A stretch of DNA of 64,000 nt from Microbacteriaceae bacterium. GTDB lineage: Bacteria > Actinomycetota > Actinomycetes > Actinomycetales > Microbacteriaceae. Positions 25,609 to 33,495 of the stretch are shown here, one piece after another. The stretch covers positions 186,001 through 250,000 of the forward strand of contig SCRE01000023.1 of the NCBI GenBank assembly GCA_004297935.1, written 5' to 3'. The position numbers were made by a program, and so were the translations under genes. Position 1 is the first letter of the stretch, and every line of letters starts with the position of its first letter. The notes beneath the pieces are model-generated. The model did not search any database, was not told where the DNA came from, and was given only the letters and a program-made list of their open reading frames with translations.

Positions 25609-25722
25609 CTACTGGCAGGAGTCACACTGGAGCTCGTCCATCGGATCCACCGGGACGTAGTAGTCGAGCTCGTTCACACCGTGCTCGTTCACGCCGTGCT
25701 CGTTCACGCCGTGCTCGTTCAC
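25609..25722 (-). CDS. 37-residue CxxC tail peptide of ribonucleotide reductase encoded as a separate frame
   Basis: GTG 25722 overlaps the stop of nrdA (GTGA), and the frame ends at TAG 25611-25609. The peptide is three VNEHG units followed by VNELDYYVPVDPMDELQCDSCQ, broken here as VNELDYYVPVDPM and DELQCDSCQ. CDSCQ at the very end is the redox-active dithiol motif normally found at the C-terminus of NrdA, where it re-reduces the active-site disulfide. Inside the nrdA 3' end, GGGGGTGA matches the ribosome-binding sequence GGAGGTGA at 7 of 8 positions and stands about nine bases before this GTG, so re-initiation is credible. The alternative is a one-base shift relative to a normally fused tail, by mutation, sequencing error or programmed shift. 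Confidence 0.6.
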   Translation of the reverse strand: MNEHGVNEHGVNEHGVNELDYYVPVDPMDELQCDSCQ

Positions 25723-25725
25723 GAC
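25666..25725. repeat. 15-bp tandem repeat at the nrdA/tail junction, four copies
   Basis: Units GTGCTCGTTCACGCC at 25681-25695 and 25696-25710, a third ending GAC at 25711-25725 and a degenerate one at 25666-25680. In the tail frame each encodes VNEHG on the minus strand; the nrdA stop and tail GTG fall in the last unit. Confidence 0.9.
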
Positions 25726-28199
25726 TTGTCACCCCCGTCGGTGAGTCCGCCGAAGCCACGGCGTGCGGGTGCGGATGCTGGTGCGGCGACGCCGATGGAG
25801 GCGCCGACCGGCGCTGCCGCGCCGAAGCCCTTGCGTGCACTCCCCGAGAACTCCTCTGCTTTGTTGACGCGCACCGTGGACTGCTCTGCCTGGTGGCGCG
25901 GCTTGGAGTGCAGGTAGTATGTGGTCTTCACGCCGCGCTCCCACGCCCCGTAGTAGATCTCCATCATGTCGCCGAGGTCGCGGGTCTCCAGGTACATGTT
26001 GCGGCTGATCGCCTGGTCGATCCACTTCTGAGCGCGTGCGGCGACCTCGAGGAACGCGTACGGCGAGAGCTGAAAGCTCGTCTTGTAGGTGGCCTTCAGC
26101 TCATCCGGAATCTCCGGGATGCCCTGGATATCGCCCTGGGAACGCAGGATCGACTCGCGCACGCGCTCCCACAACCCCAGCTCCTGCAGGTCGGCGACGA
26201 GGTTGCGATTGACCTCAAGGAACTTGCCGTTCGAGGTCGATCGGCTGAAGATCTGCGAGAACTGCGGGTCGAATCCGGGCGTCGTGCCGGCAACCAGCCC
26301 GATGGATGCCGTCGGCGCGATCGCCATCAGCGTCGCGTTGCGCACACCGCCCTTCACCCGCTCGCGCAGGGCATCCCAGTCAAGCCGGGTCTTGCGGTTG
26401 ACCAGGATCGGCACGCCGCGGTCGGCCTCGGTGAGGGCGATCGAGTCGAGCGGCACCATCCCTTGCGACCAGCGCGAGCCGGCGAAGTTCGGGTAGGCGC
26501 CCCGCTCGGCCGCCAGGTCGACGCTGGTGGAGATCGCCGCATAGGAGACGTGCTCCATGATCTCATCGATCAGGTCGTATGCCTCTTCAGACTCGTAGCT
26601 GAGACCGAGCTTCTCGACGACGTCCGTGAAACCCATCACACCGAGCCCGATCGCCCGGTTCTCCTGGTTGGAATGCTCCGACTCCGGAACGCTGGAGAGC
26701 GTGATGTCGACGAGGTTGTCGAGTTGGCGCACGGCCAACGACGCACTGGCGTCGATCTGATCCCAGTCGAAGCCCCAGGTGCCGTTCTCGTCCTGATGCA
26801 GGTGACGCGACAGGTTGATCGAGGCCAGGTTGCACACGGCGACGTTCTCACGATCCTGCGGCAGACAGATCTCGGTGCACAGGTTGGAGAGGTGGATCGT
26901 TCCGGTGTTGTTGTTCAGGGCACGGTTGTTGATGGTGTCCTTCCAGGTCAGCCATGGGTGGCTGGTGGTCTGCAGGCTCATCAGGATTTCCTTGAACTGC
27001 TCGCGGGCGCCCATCTTCTTGAACATCCGCAGGTGGCCGGCCTCTGCCTCGGCCACGTAGTGCGCGTACCGCTCGCTGAACGCCTTGCCGTACAGCTCGT
27101 TCAGGTCGCTGACCTCGAGCGGGTCGAACAGGTACCAGGGCTCGTCGTTCTGCACGCGCTTCATGAACTCATCGCTGATCCACACGGCCGTGTTCGCGGT
27201 GCGGGTGCGGCGATACGGGTCGCCGGAGTTCTGCCGCAGATCGACGAACTCGGAGAAGTCCAGGTGCCAGTTCTCCATGTAGAAGCAGAGCGCACCGAAC
27301 TTCTTGCCGCCGCGGCTGACCGCGCGAAGCACGGAGTCGATCGTGTGCATGAACGGAATCGGCCCGGTGGAGGTCGTGTTGTTCGAGCGGATCGGCGACC
27401 CCTGCGAGCGCAGCTTCGTGACGGACAGCCCGATGCCGCCCGTGCCCTTGGTCAGCCACATGACATCGCGCACCGACTTCGCGATGTGCTCGATGTCGTC
27501 CTGCATCTCCATCACGAAGCAGTTCGACAGTTGCGGGTACTTGGTGCCCGCGTTCACCAGCGTGGAGCCGGCCGCGAGGTAGTCGAGGGTGGCCATCTTC
27601 TCGTAGAAGCTGATCGCGACAGCCGTCGGGTCCGCCTCGTTCAGGGAGAGGCCCATCGCGATGCGCATCCAGAAGTACTGCGGAACCTCGAGCGCGTCGT
27701 TGTTGCGGGCGCGCATGCCGTAACGGTTGTTCAGCGTGACGACCCCGATGTACCTGAGCAGTCCGTCGTGCGCCGGCTCGAGCACGGCAGCGAGTCGGTC
27801 CAGGTCGAACAGGGTCGTGAACCGGGGCTCGAGAAGCTCCTCGTCGACGCCCCGTTGAATGTAGGCGCCGAAGCCTGCCCAGTGCAGAGCCTTGAGCTCT
27901 TCCGTGTTCGAATAGTCACCGAGCACGCTTTTGTAGATCGTCTTGAGCAGCAGTCGCGCGGCCACGGTGTCGAATGCAGGGTCGTCCTTGACATTCTGCA
28001 ACGCCACCTGGATGACGGCCTCGTCGAGCTGCTGGGTCGTGATCCCATCGAACAGCGTCAATTCGAGTTCGCTGGCGATCTGTGTGACCCAGGTGATCGA
28101 TTCGTCGAGCCCGACCGAGGCATCCTCGATCGCCAGATTGATCTTGTTCGCGTCGTACGGCTCGCGTTCGCCGTTGCGCTTGACGACGGTAATTGCCAC
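25719..28199 (-). CDS. nrdA: Ribonucleoside-diphosphate reductase large subunit, lacking its own CxxC tail
   Basis: 826 residues. Catalytic R1 subunit reducing nucleoside diphosphates. N-terminal ATP cone (VVKRNGEREPYDANKINLAIEDA) is present. Active-site cysteines are visible: C near 226 in QLSNCFVMEM, thiyl-forming C near 440 in HLSNLCTEI and partner C near 455 in NVAVCNLAS; the radical-relay Tyr pair is in KTTYYLHSKP. The protein ends with a low-complexity Ala/Gly segment and LTDGGDKS, without the CxxC tail, which is encoded by the overlapping frame at 25609-25722. The start is GTG 28199, five bases after GAGGGAG; a longer frame to 28451 crosses the promoter and is rejected. Order nrdA, tail, nrdB indicates one operon. 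Confidence 0.93.
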   Translation of the reverse strand: MAITVVKRNGEREPYDANKINLAIEDASVGLDESITWVTQIASELELTLFDGITTQQLDEAVIQVALQNVKDDPAFDTVAARLLLKTIYKSVLGDYSNTEELKALHWAGFGAYIQRGVDEELLEPRFTTLFDLDRLAAVLEPAHDGLLRYIGVVTLNNRYGMRARNNDALEVPQYFWMRIAMGLSLNEADPTAVAISFYEKMATLDYLAAGSTLVNAGTKYPQLSNCFVMEMQDDIEHIAKSVRDVMWLTKGTGGIGLSVTKLRSQGSPIRSNNTTSTGPIPFMHTIDSVLRAVSRGGKKFGALCFYMENWHLDFSEFVDLRQNSGDPYRRTRTANTAVWISDEFMKRVQNDEPWYLFDPLEVSDLNELYGKAFSERYAHYVAEAEAGHLRMFKKMGAREQFKEILMSLQTTSHPWLTWKDTINNRALNNNTGTIHLSNLCTEICLPQDRENVAVCNLASINLSRHLHQDENGTWGFDWDQIDASASLAVRQLDNLVDITLSSVPESEHSNQENRAIGLGVMGFTDVVEKLGLSYESEEAYDLIDEIMEHVSYAAISTSVDLAAERGAYPNFAGSRWSQGMVPLDSIALTEADRGVPILVNRKTRLDWDALRERVKGGVRNATLMAIAPTASIGLVAGTTPGFDPQFSQIFSRSTSNGKFLEVNRNLVADLQELGLWERVRESILRSQGDIQGIPEIPDELKATYKTSFQLSPYAFLEVAARAQKWIDQAISRNMYLETRDLGDMMEIYYGAWERGVKTTYYLHSKPRHQAEQSTVRVNKAEEFSGSARKGFGAAAPVGASIGVAAPASAPARRGFGGLTDGGDKS

Positions 28200-28380
28200 T
28201 GTTGCTCCCTCGTTCTCCGCCACTCTCCTGGAGTGCCGGATCCTCCCTGTCGCGGCTGCCACGCCGCAACTCCCCGTACCGCCCGAAGGCGGTGCGCCCG
28301 TAGGCGTCTGGACTGCTTGATTCGTCGAGATTCTGCGGTTGTCCACCGCGGATGTCCACCCCCTGCGATCCGACGTGTGA

Positions 28381-28396
28381 CCACTATATAGCGGGT
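28381..28396. promoter_or_regulatory. NrdR-like box 1, overlapping the nrdA -10
   Basis: CCACTATATAGCGGGT matches about 12 of 16 positions of the NrdR consensus (acaCwATATaTwGtgt, from memory). It covers the -10 hexamer of the nrdA promoter, where a repressor would block initiation. The second box starts exactly 32 bases away, three helical turns, the usual NrdR spacing. Confidence 0.65.
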
Positions 28397-28413
28397 TCAG
28401 CAGCGTGTGCCAA
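28385..28413 (-). promoter_or_regulatory. nrdA promoter: TTGGCA - 17 - TATATA
   Basis: On the minus strand the -35 TTGGCA (28413-28408) and -10 TATATA (28390-28385) are separated by 17 bases. The start codon is about 185 bases downstream, leaving a long leader. Confidence 0.65.
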
Positions 28414-28428
28414 CCCCAGATGTAGTGG
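28413..28428. promoter_or_regulatory. NrdR-like box 2, abutting the nrdA -35
   Basis: ACCCCAGATGTAGTGG matches about 11 of 16 NrdR consensus positions and starts 32 bases from box 1. Confidence 0.55.
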
Positions 28429-28444
28429 GCGTGTCGTCCACAGC

Positions 28445-28472
28445 TGTGCATAAGTTCGCCGACTTATACACA
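28445..28472. promoter_or_regulatory. Pair of inverted consensus DnaA boxes upstream of the nrd operon
   Basis: TGTGCATAA (28445-28453) is the complement of TTATGCACA, and TTATACACA is at 28464-28472; both fit the DnaA consensus TTATNCACA exactly. They form the arms of an inverted repeat with an 8-base core. They lie between nrdA and the divergent MFS gene, about 35 bases above the nrdA -35. DnaA control of nrd genes is known in E. coli; its operation here is inferred. Confidence 0.65.
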
Positions 28473-28521
28473 GCCTAAATGCCACCACCGACACCATGCC
28501 CGCCGATAGACTGAAGCCCTG

Positions 28522-29730
28522 ATGAGCACGTATTCGAGCCTGTTGAAGACGCCCGGCGTTGCTCGAATCATCGCCGCTCAGTTGACCGCGCGCTTCCCCT
28601 CCGGGATGCTCTCGCTTGCGTTGCTGATCCACATCGAACGCATCCATCATTCGTATGGCGCTGCCGGCCTGGTGCTCGCCGCGTTCAGCATCGGCCAGGC
28701 CATCGCCGGGCCGCTGACGAGTCGGCTGATGGGCGTGCTGGGGATGCGCGTCGTGCTTTCTGCGACACTCGTCGTCTGCGCGGCGACAATCGCGGCGATC
28801 GGCCTGTTCGTCATGATCGTGCCGCTCACCATGGCCGTGGCGTTCATCGGCGGGCTGAGTGCCCCACCGGTGCAACCGGCCGTGCGCACGATCTATCCGA
28901 AGATGGTGAACTCGACCCAGTTGACACCGCTTTTCTCCCTGGATGCCTCCGCGCAGGAGTTGATCTGGATCGCCGGCCCCGTCGTCATCACCTTTGTCGC
29001 GACTCAGATCGGTTCGACGATCGGCCTGCTGCTCTGTGCCGCGGTGATGGTGGTCGGCGGCATCTGGTTCATCTCGTCCCCTGAGGTCGGGCGGGTGCGC
29101 ATCCCGCGCAGCAAGCGGCGGATCGGCGTCGTGCTGACCAAGCCGACCGTGTTGCTGGCCACGGTCGTCGGTTTCCTCCTGGTCGGATCCTGCGCGGCGG
29201 TCGAAGCGGGTGTCGTCGCGAATTTCGGCGAGGGCGATGCGAAGGCCGGAATCGTGCTGGCGATCTGGTCGCTGGGATCGCTCGCCGGAGGCTTGGCGTT
29301 CGGCCACCTGCCGGTCGGGCCGTGGGCGCTGGCCCGACGGATGTTCATCGTGTTCGTGGGCATCGCCATCGCGGCGATCTGGATGAACTTCTGGTGGCTT
29401 GCGATCACGCTGATCATCGCCGGTGCCGGCATCGCTCCCGCACTGGCCGTGATCTTCATGATCGTGTCGTCCAGCGTCAAATTCAGCGACACCGCCGAGG
29501 CGTACGGCTGGGTCGGCACCGGGCAACTGATCGGCGCAGCCCTGGGCAGCGCCCTCGCCGGCTTCCTCATCGACGGCAACGGCGCCGTCGGCGCATTCTG
29601 GGTTGCGGGTGCGCTCGCCGTGCTGGGCTTCATCGTGCCCGTGATCGGCAGGCGCTGGCACCCGGATCTGCGCGGTCGCGACGTCAGCCCGATCCCCGAC
29701 ACCGAGCCCTTCTCGCTGCCCACCGGCTGA
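28522..29730 (+). CDS. MFS transporter, drug/metabolite efflux type
   Basis: 402 residues with twelve predicted membrane helices in two halves. The first half contains GAAGLVLAAFSIGQAIAGPLTSRLMGVLGMR, with the SRLMGxxGxR loop 2-3 motif of the major facilitator superfamily, and the second half GYGWVGTGQLIGAALGSALAGFLIDGNG (the actual phrase begins with AYGWVGTG). Substrate unknown; relatives are annotated as multidrug or sugar exporters. ATG 28522 is the first in-frame start after the DnaA boxes. It is transcribed away from nrdA and ends convergent with the flavin reductase gene six bases further. Confidence 0.88.
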   Translation: MSTYSSLLKTPGVARIIAAQLTARFPSGMLSLALLIHIERIHHSYGAAGLVLAAFSIGQAIAGPLTSRLMGVLGMRVVLSATLVVCAATIAAIGLFVMIVPLTMAVAFIGGLSAPPVQPAVRTIYPKMVNSTQLTPLFSLDASAQELIWIAGPVVITFVATQIGSTIGLLLCAAVMVVGGIWFISSPEVGRVRIPRSKRRIGVVLTKPTVLLATVVGFLLVGSCAAVEAGVVANFGEGDAKAGIVLAIWSLGSLAGGLAFGHLPVGPWALARRMFIVFVGIAIAAIWMNFWWLAITLIIAGAGIAPALAVIFMIVSSSVKFSDTAEAYGWVGTGQLIGAALGSALAGFLIDGNGAVGAFWVAGALAVLGFIVPVIGRRWHPDLRGRDVSPIPDTEPFSLPTG

Positions 29731-29736
29731 AGTCCG

Positions 29737-30297
29737 TCAGCGGCGCAGGGGGCGCAATGTCGTGTCGAGCAGGATCAGCTCGTCGAGCTGAGTTGCCAAC
29801 ATCTTCTCCTGTGATTCCAGTGGTTCGAACACGCCGTCGCTGATCTGTCTCGCAGCCCACGGGATCTCGACATTCGGGCCTGTCGCCACCAGCCCGAGAT
29901 TCACCTCGGTCGGCCGGATGGCGGTGACGCCGCGCGTGCCACCCGAGATTCCGCCGTAGCTGACCGTGCCGAGCGGCTTGCGCCACCACTCGCGGTTGAG
30001 ATAGTCCAGCGCGTTCTTCAGGCTCGGTGCGTAGCTGTAGTTGTACTCCGGTGAGACGAAGATGAAGGCGTCTGCGGCATCCACGCGCGCACTCCACTCG
30101 AACGTGTGCTGCTTTGTGTACTGACGCAGCCTCGGATGGTTCGGCTCATCCATGAACGGCAACTTGATCTCGGCGAGGTCGGCCCAATCGATCTCGAACC
30201 GGCCGTCCGCGGTCACAACATCGCGCACCCAGTTCGCGATCGGCAGGCCGATGCGCCCCGGCCGCACGCTCACGACGACGATCATCAGTCTCGGCAT
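29737..30297 (-). CDS. NADPH-dependent FMN reductase family protein
   Basis: 186-residue flavodoxin-like oxidoreductase. It would bind FMN and transfer electrons from NAD(P)H to FMN, quinones or azo compounds. The phosphate-binding loop reads SVRPGRIGLPIANWV (residues about 10-24), followed by FMDEPNHPRLRQYTKQHT, the flavin-contact phrase FVSPEYNYSYAPSLKNALDYLNREW, and a YGGISGGTRG stretch. Length and motifs match the NAD(P)H-dependent FMN/azo reductase group. It is convergent with the MFS gene; upstream of it lies the 16-bp repeat region and the divergent aldo/keto reductase gene. Confidence 0.9.
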   Translation of the reverse strand: MPRLMIVVVSVRPGRIGLPIANWVRDVVTADGRFEIDWADLAEIKLPFMDEPNHPRLRQYTKQHTFEWSARVDAADAFIFVSPEYNYSYAPSLKNALDYLNREWWRKPLGTVSYGGISGGTRGVTAIRPTEVNLGLVATGPNVEIPWAARQISDGVFEPLESQEKMLATQLDELILLDTTLRPLRR

Positions 30298-30366
30298 AGT
30301 GTCCTCACAGCGTTTTCCCTCTCAGGTGCGACTCGTGTGCACTGAACACAGCGATCACTCAACCCG

Positions 30367-30427
30367 GTGCCCGCTGAAGACCGTGCCCACTGAACACCGT
30401 GCCCGCTGAGGGCCGTGCCTACTGAGG
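30367..30427. repeat. 16-bp tandem repeat, three full copies plus a partial one
   Basis: Units GTGCCCGCTGAAGACC, GTGCCCACTGAACACC and GTGCCCGCTGAGGGCC, then GTGCCTACTGAGG. The unit is not a multiple of three and lies in the divergent promoter region of the flavin reductase and aldo/keto reductase genes; the last unit contributes a possible upstream GTG start. Confidence 0.85.
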
Positions 30428-30438
30428 ATAATGGAATA

Positions 30439-31260
30439 GTGACTTCGCCGCTGCTGACACTCAATGATGGGCGCCTGATTCCGCAACTCGGCTTCGGTGT
30501 GTACAAGATTCCGGATGCCGACGCCTCCTCAGCGGTGCGTGTCGCCCTCGATGCCGGGTATCGGCACATCGACACGGCCGCGCTGTATCGCAACGAAAGC
30601 GGCGTCGGGGCCGGCATCGTGGCATCCGGTGTGCCTCGAGACGAGCTCTTCGTCACGACCAAGGTGTGGAACGACGACCAGGGCTACGATCAGACGCTGC
30701 GCGCGTTCGATGCCAGCCTGAATCGCCTCGGACTGGAGACCGTCGACCTGTACCTGATCCACTGGCCGGCACCGAAACAGGGCCGCTTTCTCGACACCTG
30801 GCGAGCCCTCGAAAAACTGAAGACGGATGGCCGTGCCGGCTCGATCGGGGTCTCCAATTTCGAACCGCATCACCTCGCGCGACTGCTCGAACGTGCACAC
30901 ACGGTGCCGGTGATCAATCAGATCGAACTGCACCCGTGGCTGCAGCAGCGTGAACTGCGCGTGGTCGACCGCCTGCACGATATTCTCACTGAGGCGTGGT
31001 CACCGCTGGCACGGGGCCGGGCGGTCGGCGATCCGACGTTGGAGAGGATCGGCGCGCGGTATGGCAAGTCGGCGGCGCAGGTCGTCATCCGCTGGCATCT
31101 GCAGTCGGGCAACGTGGTGATTCCGAAGTCCGTCACGCCTGCACGCATCCGTGAGAACTTCGACGTGTTCGACTTCGCACTGGACGAGGATGACCTCGCT
31201 GCTATCGACGGCCTGGATTCCGACGCCCGCACGGGTAGTCACCCCGACGACATCGGCTGA
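30439..31260 (+). CDS. Aldo/keto reductase (2,5-diketo-D-gluconate reductase type)
   Basis: 273-residue NADPH-dependent carbonyl reductase. The catalytic tetrad is complete: D45 and Y50 in HIDTAALY, K75 in VTTKVW and H108 in LIHWP. LGFGVYKIPD near the N-terminus and the NADP-binding end VIPKSVTPARIRENFDVFDF are typical. GTG 30439 is taken as the start because the protein then begins with SPLLTLNDGRLIPQLGFG as in relatives; GTG 30415 in frame lies in the 16-bp repeat. Sugar ketoacids or aldehydes are likely substrates. It is followed by a palindromic repeat element that may terminate transcription. Confidence 0.9.
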   Translation: MTSPLLTLNDGRLIPQLGFGVYKIPDADASSAVRVALDAGYRHIDTAALYRNESGVGAGIVASGVPRDELFVTTKVWNDDQGYDQTLRAFDASLNRLGLETVDLYLIHWPAPKQGRFLDTWRALEKLKTDGRAGSIGVSNFEPHHLARLLERAHTVPVINQIELHPWLQQRELRVVDRLHDILTEAWSPLARGRAVGDPTLERIGARYGKSAAQVVIRWHLQSGNVVIPKSVTPARIRENFDVFDFALDEDDLAAIDGLDSDARTGSHPDDIG

Positions 31261-31271
31261 CTCACCCCGCT

Positions 31272-31369
31272 GGTCGAGCAGGTCGCTCAGCGACCGTATC
31301 AAGACCTCGTGAGCCGATCTGCGGGGTCTCGGTAGGGGTCTCGATACGCTCGTACCACGCTACTCGACC
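31272..31369. repeat. Palindromic GGTCGAG/CTCGACC-type repeat element, copy 3
   Basis: Left arm begins GGTCGAGCAGGTCGCTCAGCG at 31272, right arm is GGTCTCGATACGCTCG ... TACTCGACC ending 31369; a further TACTCGACCACC copy sits at 31386-31397. It lies between two convergent aldo/keto reductase genes. Confidence 0.75.
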
Positions 31370-31401
31370 ACCATCTTTACCGCGCTACTCGACCACCGGA
31401 G

Positions 31402-32418
31402 CTACCAGCGGGAGTGGATCGTCGCACGGAAATCGCGGTCGTAGATCGCTCGCACGGCAGCGTTGAACTCGTCGCCGAGCGGCGCGAGCGAGCCGGCTGC
31501 CGCGTTCGCGCGGGCCTGCTCGACCGAGCGGGCGCCGGGGATCACGGCGCTCACGCCGTCCTGCTGGGCGACCCAGGCGAGGGCGGCCTTCGCCGGTGTG
31601 AGCTTGTCCACACATTCGACTCCCCGCTGCTCACGCACGCGTGCGACCGCCGCCGAGAACTCCTGGGCAGCCGCGACACCGGTGTCATAGTCCACACCCG
31701 AGAAGGTCTCGCCGACGTCGAAGGCCTCGCCGTGCCGGTTGAACACGCGGTGATCATTCGCCGCAAACGCGGTGTCATGCGTATACCGCCCTGACAACAG
31801 CCCGGAGGCGAGCGGGACCCGCGCGATGATCCCGACGCCCGCGGTCTGCGCGGCGGGCAGAACGGCATCCAAGGGCTTCAGCCGGAACGCGTTCAGGATG
31901 ATCTGCACGCTCGCCACCCCGGGCCGCGCGATCGCGCTGAGCGCCTCGTCGCAGGTCTCGACGCTGACGCCGTAGTTCGCGATCGCTCCATCGGCGACCA
32001 GCGTGTCGAGCGCGTCGAACACGGCATCGCTGGAATACACCGGGGTCGGCGGGCAATGCAGTTGGACCAGCGGCAGCGTGTCCATCCGCAGATTCGATCG
32101 GGAGCGGTCGGTCCATTCGCGGAACTTCGCCAGTGTGAAGTTCGCCGGGTCCTGCGCTTCGCGCCGCCCCATCTTGGTCGCGACAGTGATGCCGAGTCCG
32201 GGATTCGCAGCAAGGAAACGCCCGATCAGGGTTTCGCTGCGCCCGCCACCGTAGACATCCGCCGTGTCGAAGAAGGTGACACCGGCCTCAGCGGATGCCT
32301 CGAGCACCGCGAGCGCGTCGCTCTCCGACACGTTTCCCCAGTCGGCACCCAATTGCCAGGTGCCCAACCCGATCACGGATATCTCCCGACCGGTTCTTCC
32401 CAGTGCCTGTTTCCTCAT
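31402..32418 (-). CDS. Aldo/keto reductase (AKR, YghZ/Tas-like)
   Basis: 338 residues. NADP-dependent reductase with D and Y of the tetrad in FFDTADVYGGGRSE, K in VATKMGRRE and H in VQLHCPP. LGTWQLGADWGNVSE near the N-terminus and AVIPGARSVEQARANAAA near the C-terminus (NADP binding) define the group. ATG 32418 gives an N-terminus MRKQALGRTGREISVIGLGT like other family members; ATG 32433 is 15 bases upstream with a close GGTAGGGG. It is convergent with the first aldo/keto reductase but belongs to a different subfamily. Physiological substrate unknown. Confidence 0.9.
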   Translation of the reverse strand: MRKQALGRTGREISVIGLGTWQLGADWGNVSESDALAVLEASAEAGVTFFDTADVYGGGRSETLIGRFLAANPGLGITVATKMGRREAQDPANFTLAKFREWTDRSRSNLRMDTLPLVQLHCPPTPVYSSDAVFDALDTLVADGAIANYGVSVETCDEALSAIARPGVASVQIILNAFRLKPLDAVLPAAQTAGVGIIARVPLASGLLSGRYTHDTAFAANDHRVFNRHGEAFDVGETFSGVDYDTGVAAAQEFSAAVARVREQRGVECVDKLTPAKAALAWVAQQDGVSAVIPGARSVEQARANAAAGSLAPLGDEFNAAVRAIYDRDFRATIHSRW

Positions 32419-32516
32419 GTCGCGCGCGTGCATGCCCCTACCATACGCATCACTTGAGACCGGATTGTGACCGGGCACCCGGACGCACCACCGCGGAACC
32501 CCTCTATGGTGGTGGC

Positions 32517-33467
32517 ATGAGACGGGCACGGGGTGGCGTTGCGGTCGCGGTTGGAGCGCTGCTGCTGGGTGCGTTGTCGATCGGTGTGCTTGCCCTGAGC
32601 GGATGCACCGCCGGCGGTTCCTCTGGTTCGACCGGCACCCTGCAGGGCGGCGCACCCCAGGGCGGCGTGCGCCAGGTCGAGCCGCAACCGGGAACGGCGC
32701 AGGATGCGTCTGGATCCGGGGCGGCGAAGGGGGCGGCATCCGACCCGAATGCGCTGGACGCGCAGGCCCAGAACCGCTCGGTGATCACCACGGGAACGGT
32801 GTCGTTGACCGTCGAGGCGCCGGTGACCGCCGCAAGCGACGCCACACGGATCGTCGATTCCGCCGGCGGCCGAGTCGACGCGATGACCGAACAACCGGGC
32901 ACGCCCGGCCAGCGTGCGAGTGCGACGCTGACGCTGCGGATCCCATCCGCGAAGCTCGACGCGACGCTGGCCGAGCTGAAGAAACTCGGTACGGTCAACT
33001 CTGTGACGACGAGCGCGCAGGATGTCACAACCCAGGTGAAAGATGTGAATGCGCGAATCACGGCGCTGCAGACTTCCGTCAACCGCCTGCTGGAGTTGAT
33101 GAGCAAGGCGACCAGCACCGCCGATCTGATCGCGATCGAGTCGAGCCTGACTCAGCGTCAGGCCGACCTCGACAGCCTGATCTCGCAGCAGAACTACCTC
33201 AAGGACCAGGTATCGCTGGCCACCATCACACTCGAACTGCACGCGCCCGGCACCGTTGCAGCCGCGGGCCCGGACAACTTCTTCAGCGGGCTGGCCGCCG
33301 GCTGGAATGCCCTGCTGGTTGCGGGGGGCGCATTCTTAGTCTTCCTCGGTGTCGCGCTCCCCTGGCTGGTGCTGATCGCCGTGATCGGCGGAATCGTGCG
33401 GGGCGGCATCCGCCTGGCCGGTCGCGGTCGACGGGCGAAGTCGCAGACGCCGCCGGCCGAAGATTGA
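32517..33467 (+). CDS. DUF4349 lipoprotein with C-terminal membrane helix
   Basis: 316 residues. The N-terminus has a signal peptide ending in the lipobox LALSGC, then a Gly/Ser/Gln-rich linker. DUF4349 occupies residues about 85-265: NRSVITTGTVSLTVEAPV, the ATRIVDSAGGRVDAM strand-helix and a coiled coil (VNARITALQTSVNRLLELMSKA ... RQADLDSLISQQNYLKDQ). A C-terminal membrane helix (LLVAGGAFLVFLGVALPWLVLIAVIGGIV) and a basic tail follow. Function unknown; the architecture suggests an envelope protein held at both ends. ATG 32517 is supported by GGTGGTGG upstream. It faces away from the aldo/keto reductase. Confidence 0.85.
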   Translation: MRRARGGVAVAVGALLLGALSIGVLALSGCTAGGSSGSTGTLQGGAPQGGVRQVEPQPGTAQDASGSGAAKGAASDPNALDAQAQNRSVITTGTVSLTVEAPVTAASDATRIVDSAGGRVDAMTEQPGTPGQRASATLTLRIPSAKLDATLAELKKLGTVNSVTTSAQDVTTQVKDVNARITALQTSVNRLLELMSKATSTADLIAIESSLTQRQADLDSLISQQNYLKDQVSLATITLELHAPGTVAAAGPDNFFSGLAAGWNALLVAGGAFLVFLGVALPWLVLIAVIGGIVRGGIRLAGRGRRAKSQTPPAED

Positions 33468-33495
33468 CCGTCACCGCCAACCGAGAGCTGAAGGT

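Noticed and set aside
25719-25735. Simple deletion of one G in GGGGG as the cause of the nrd tail frame change
   Set aside because: Removing a G leads to a frame (VTSRERARR...) without the CxxC; adding one gives an immediate TGA. The shift needs a base between the GGTGAC and GTGAAC segments instead.
24495-28391. A 1298-codon plus-strand frame opposite nrdAB
   Set aside because: Arg/His/Leu-rich antisense shadow; nrdA and nrdB occupy the minus strand with complete catalytic motifs.
30415-30441. GTG 30415 as the aldo/keto reductase start
   Set aside because: It falls inside the 16-bp repeat, and the extra residues PTEDNGIV are not like homologues; GTG 30439 is preferred.
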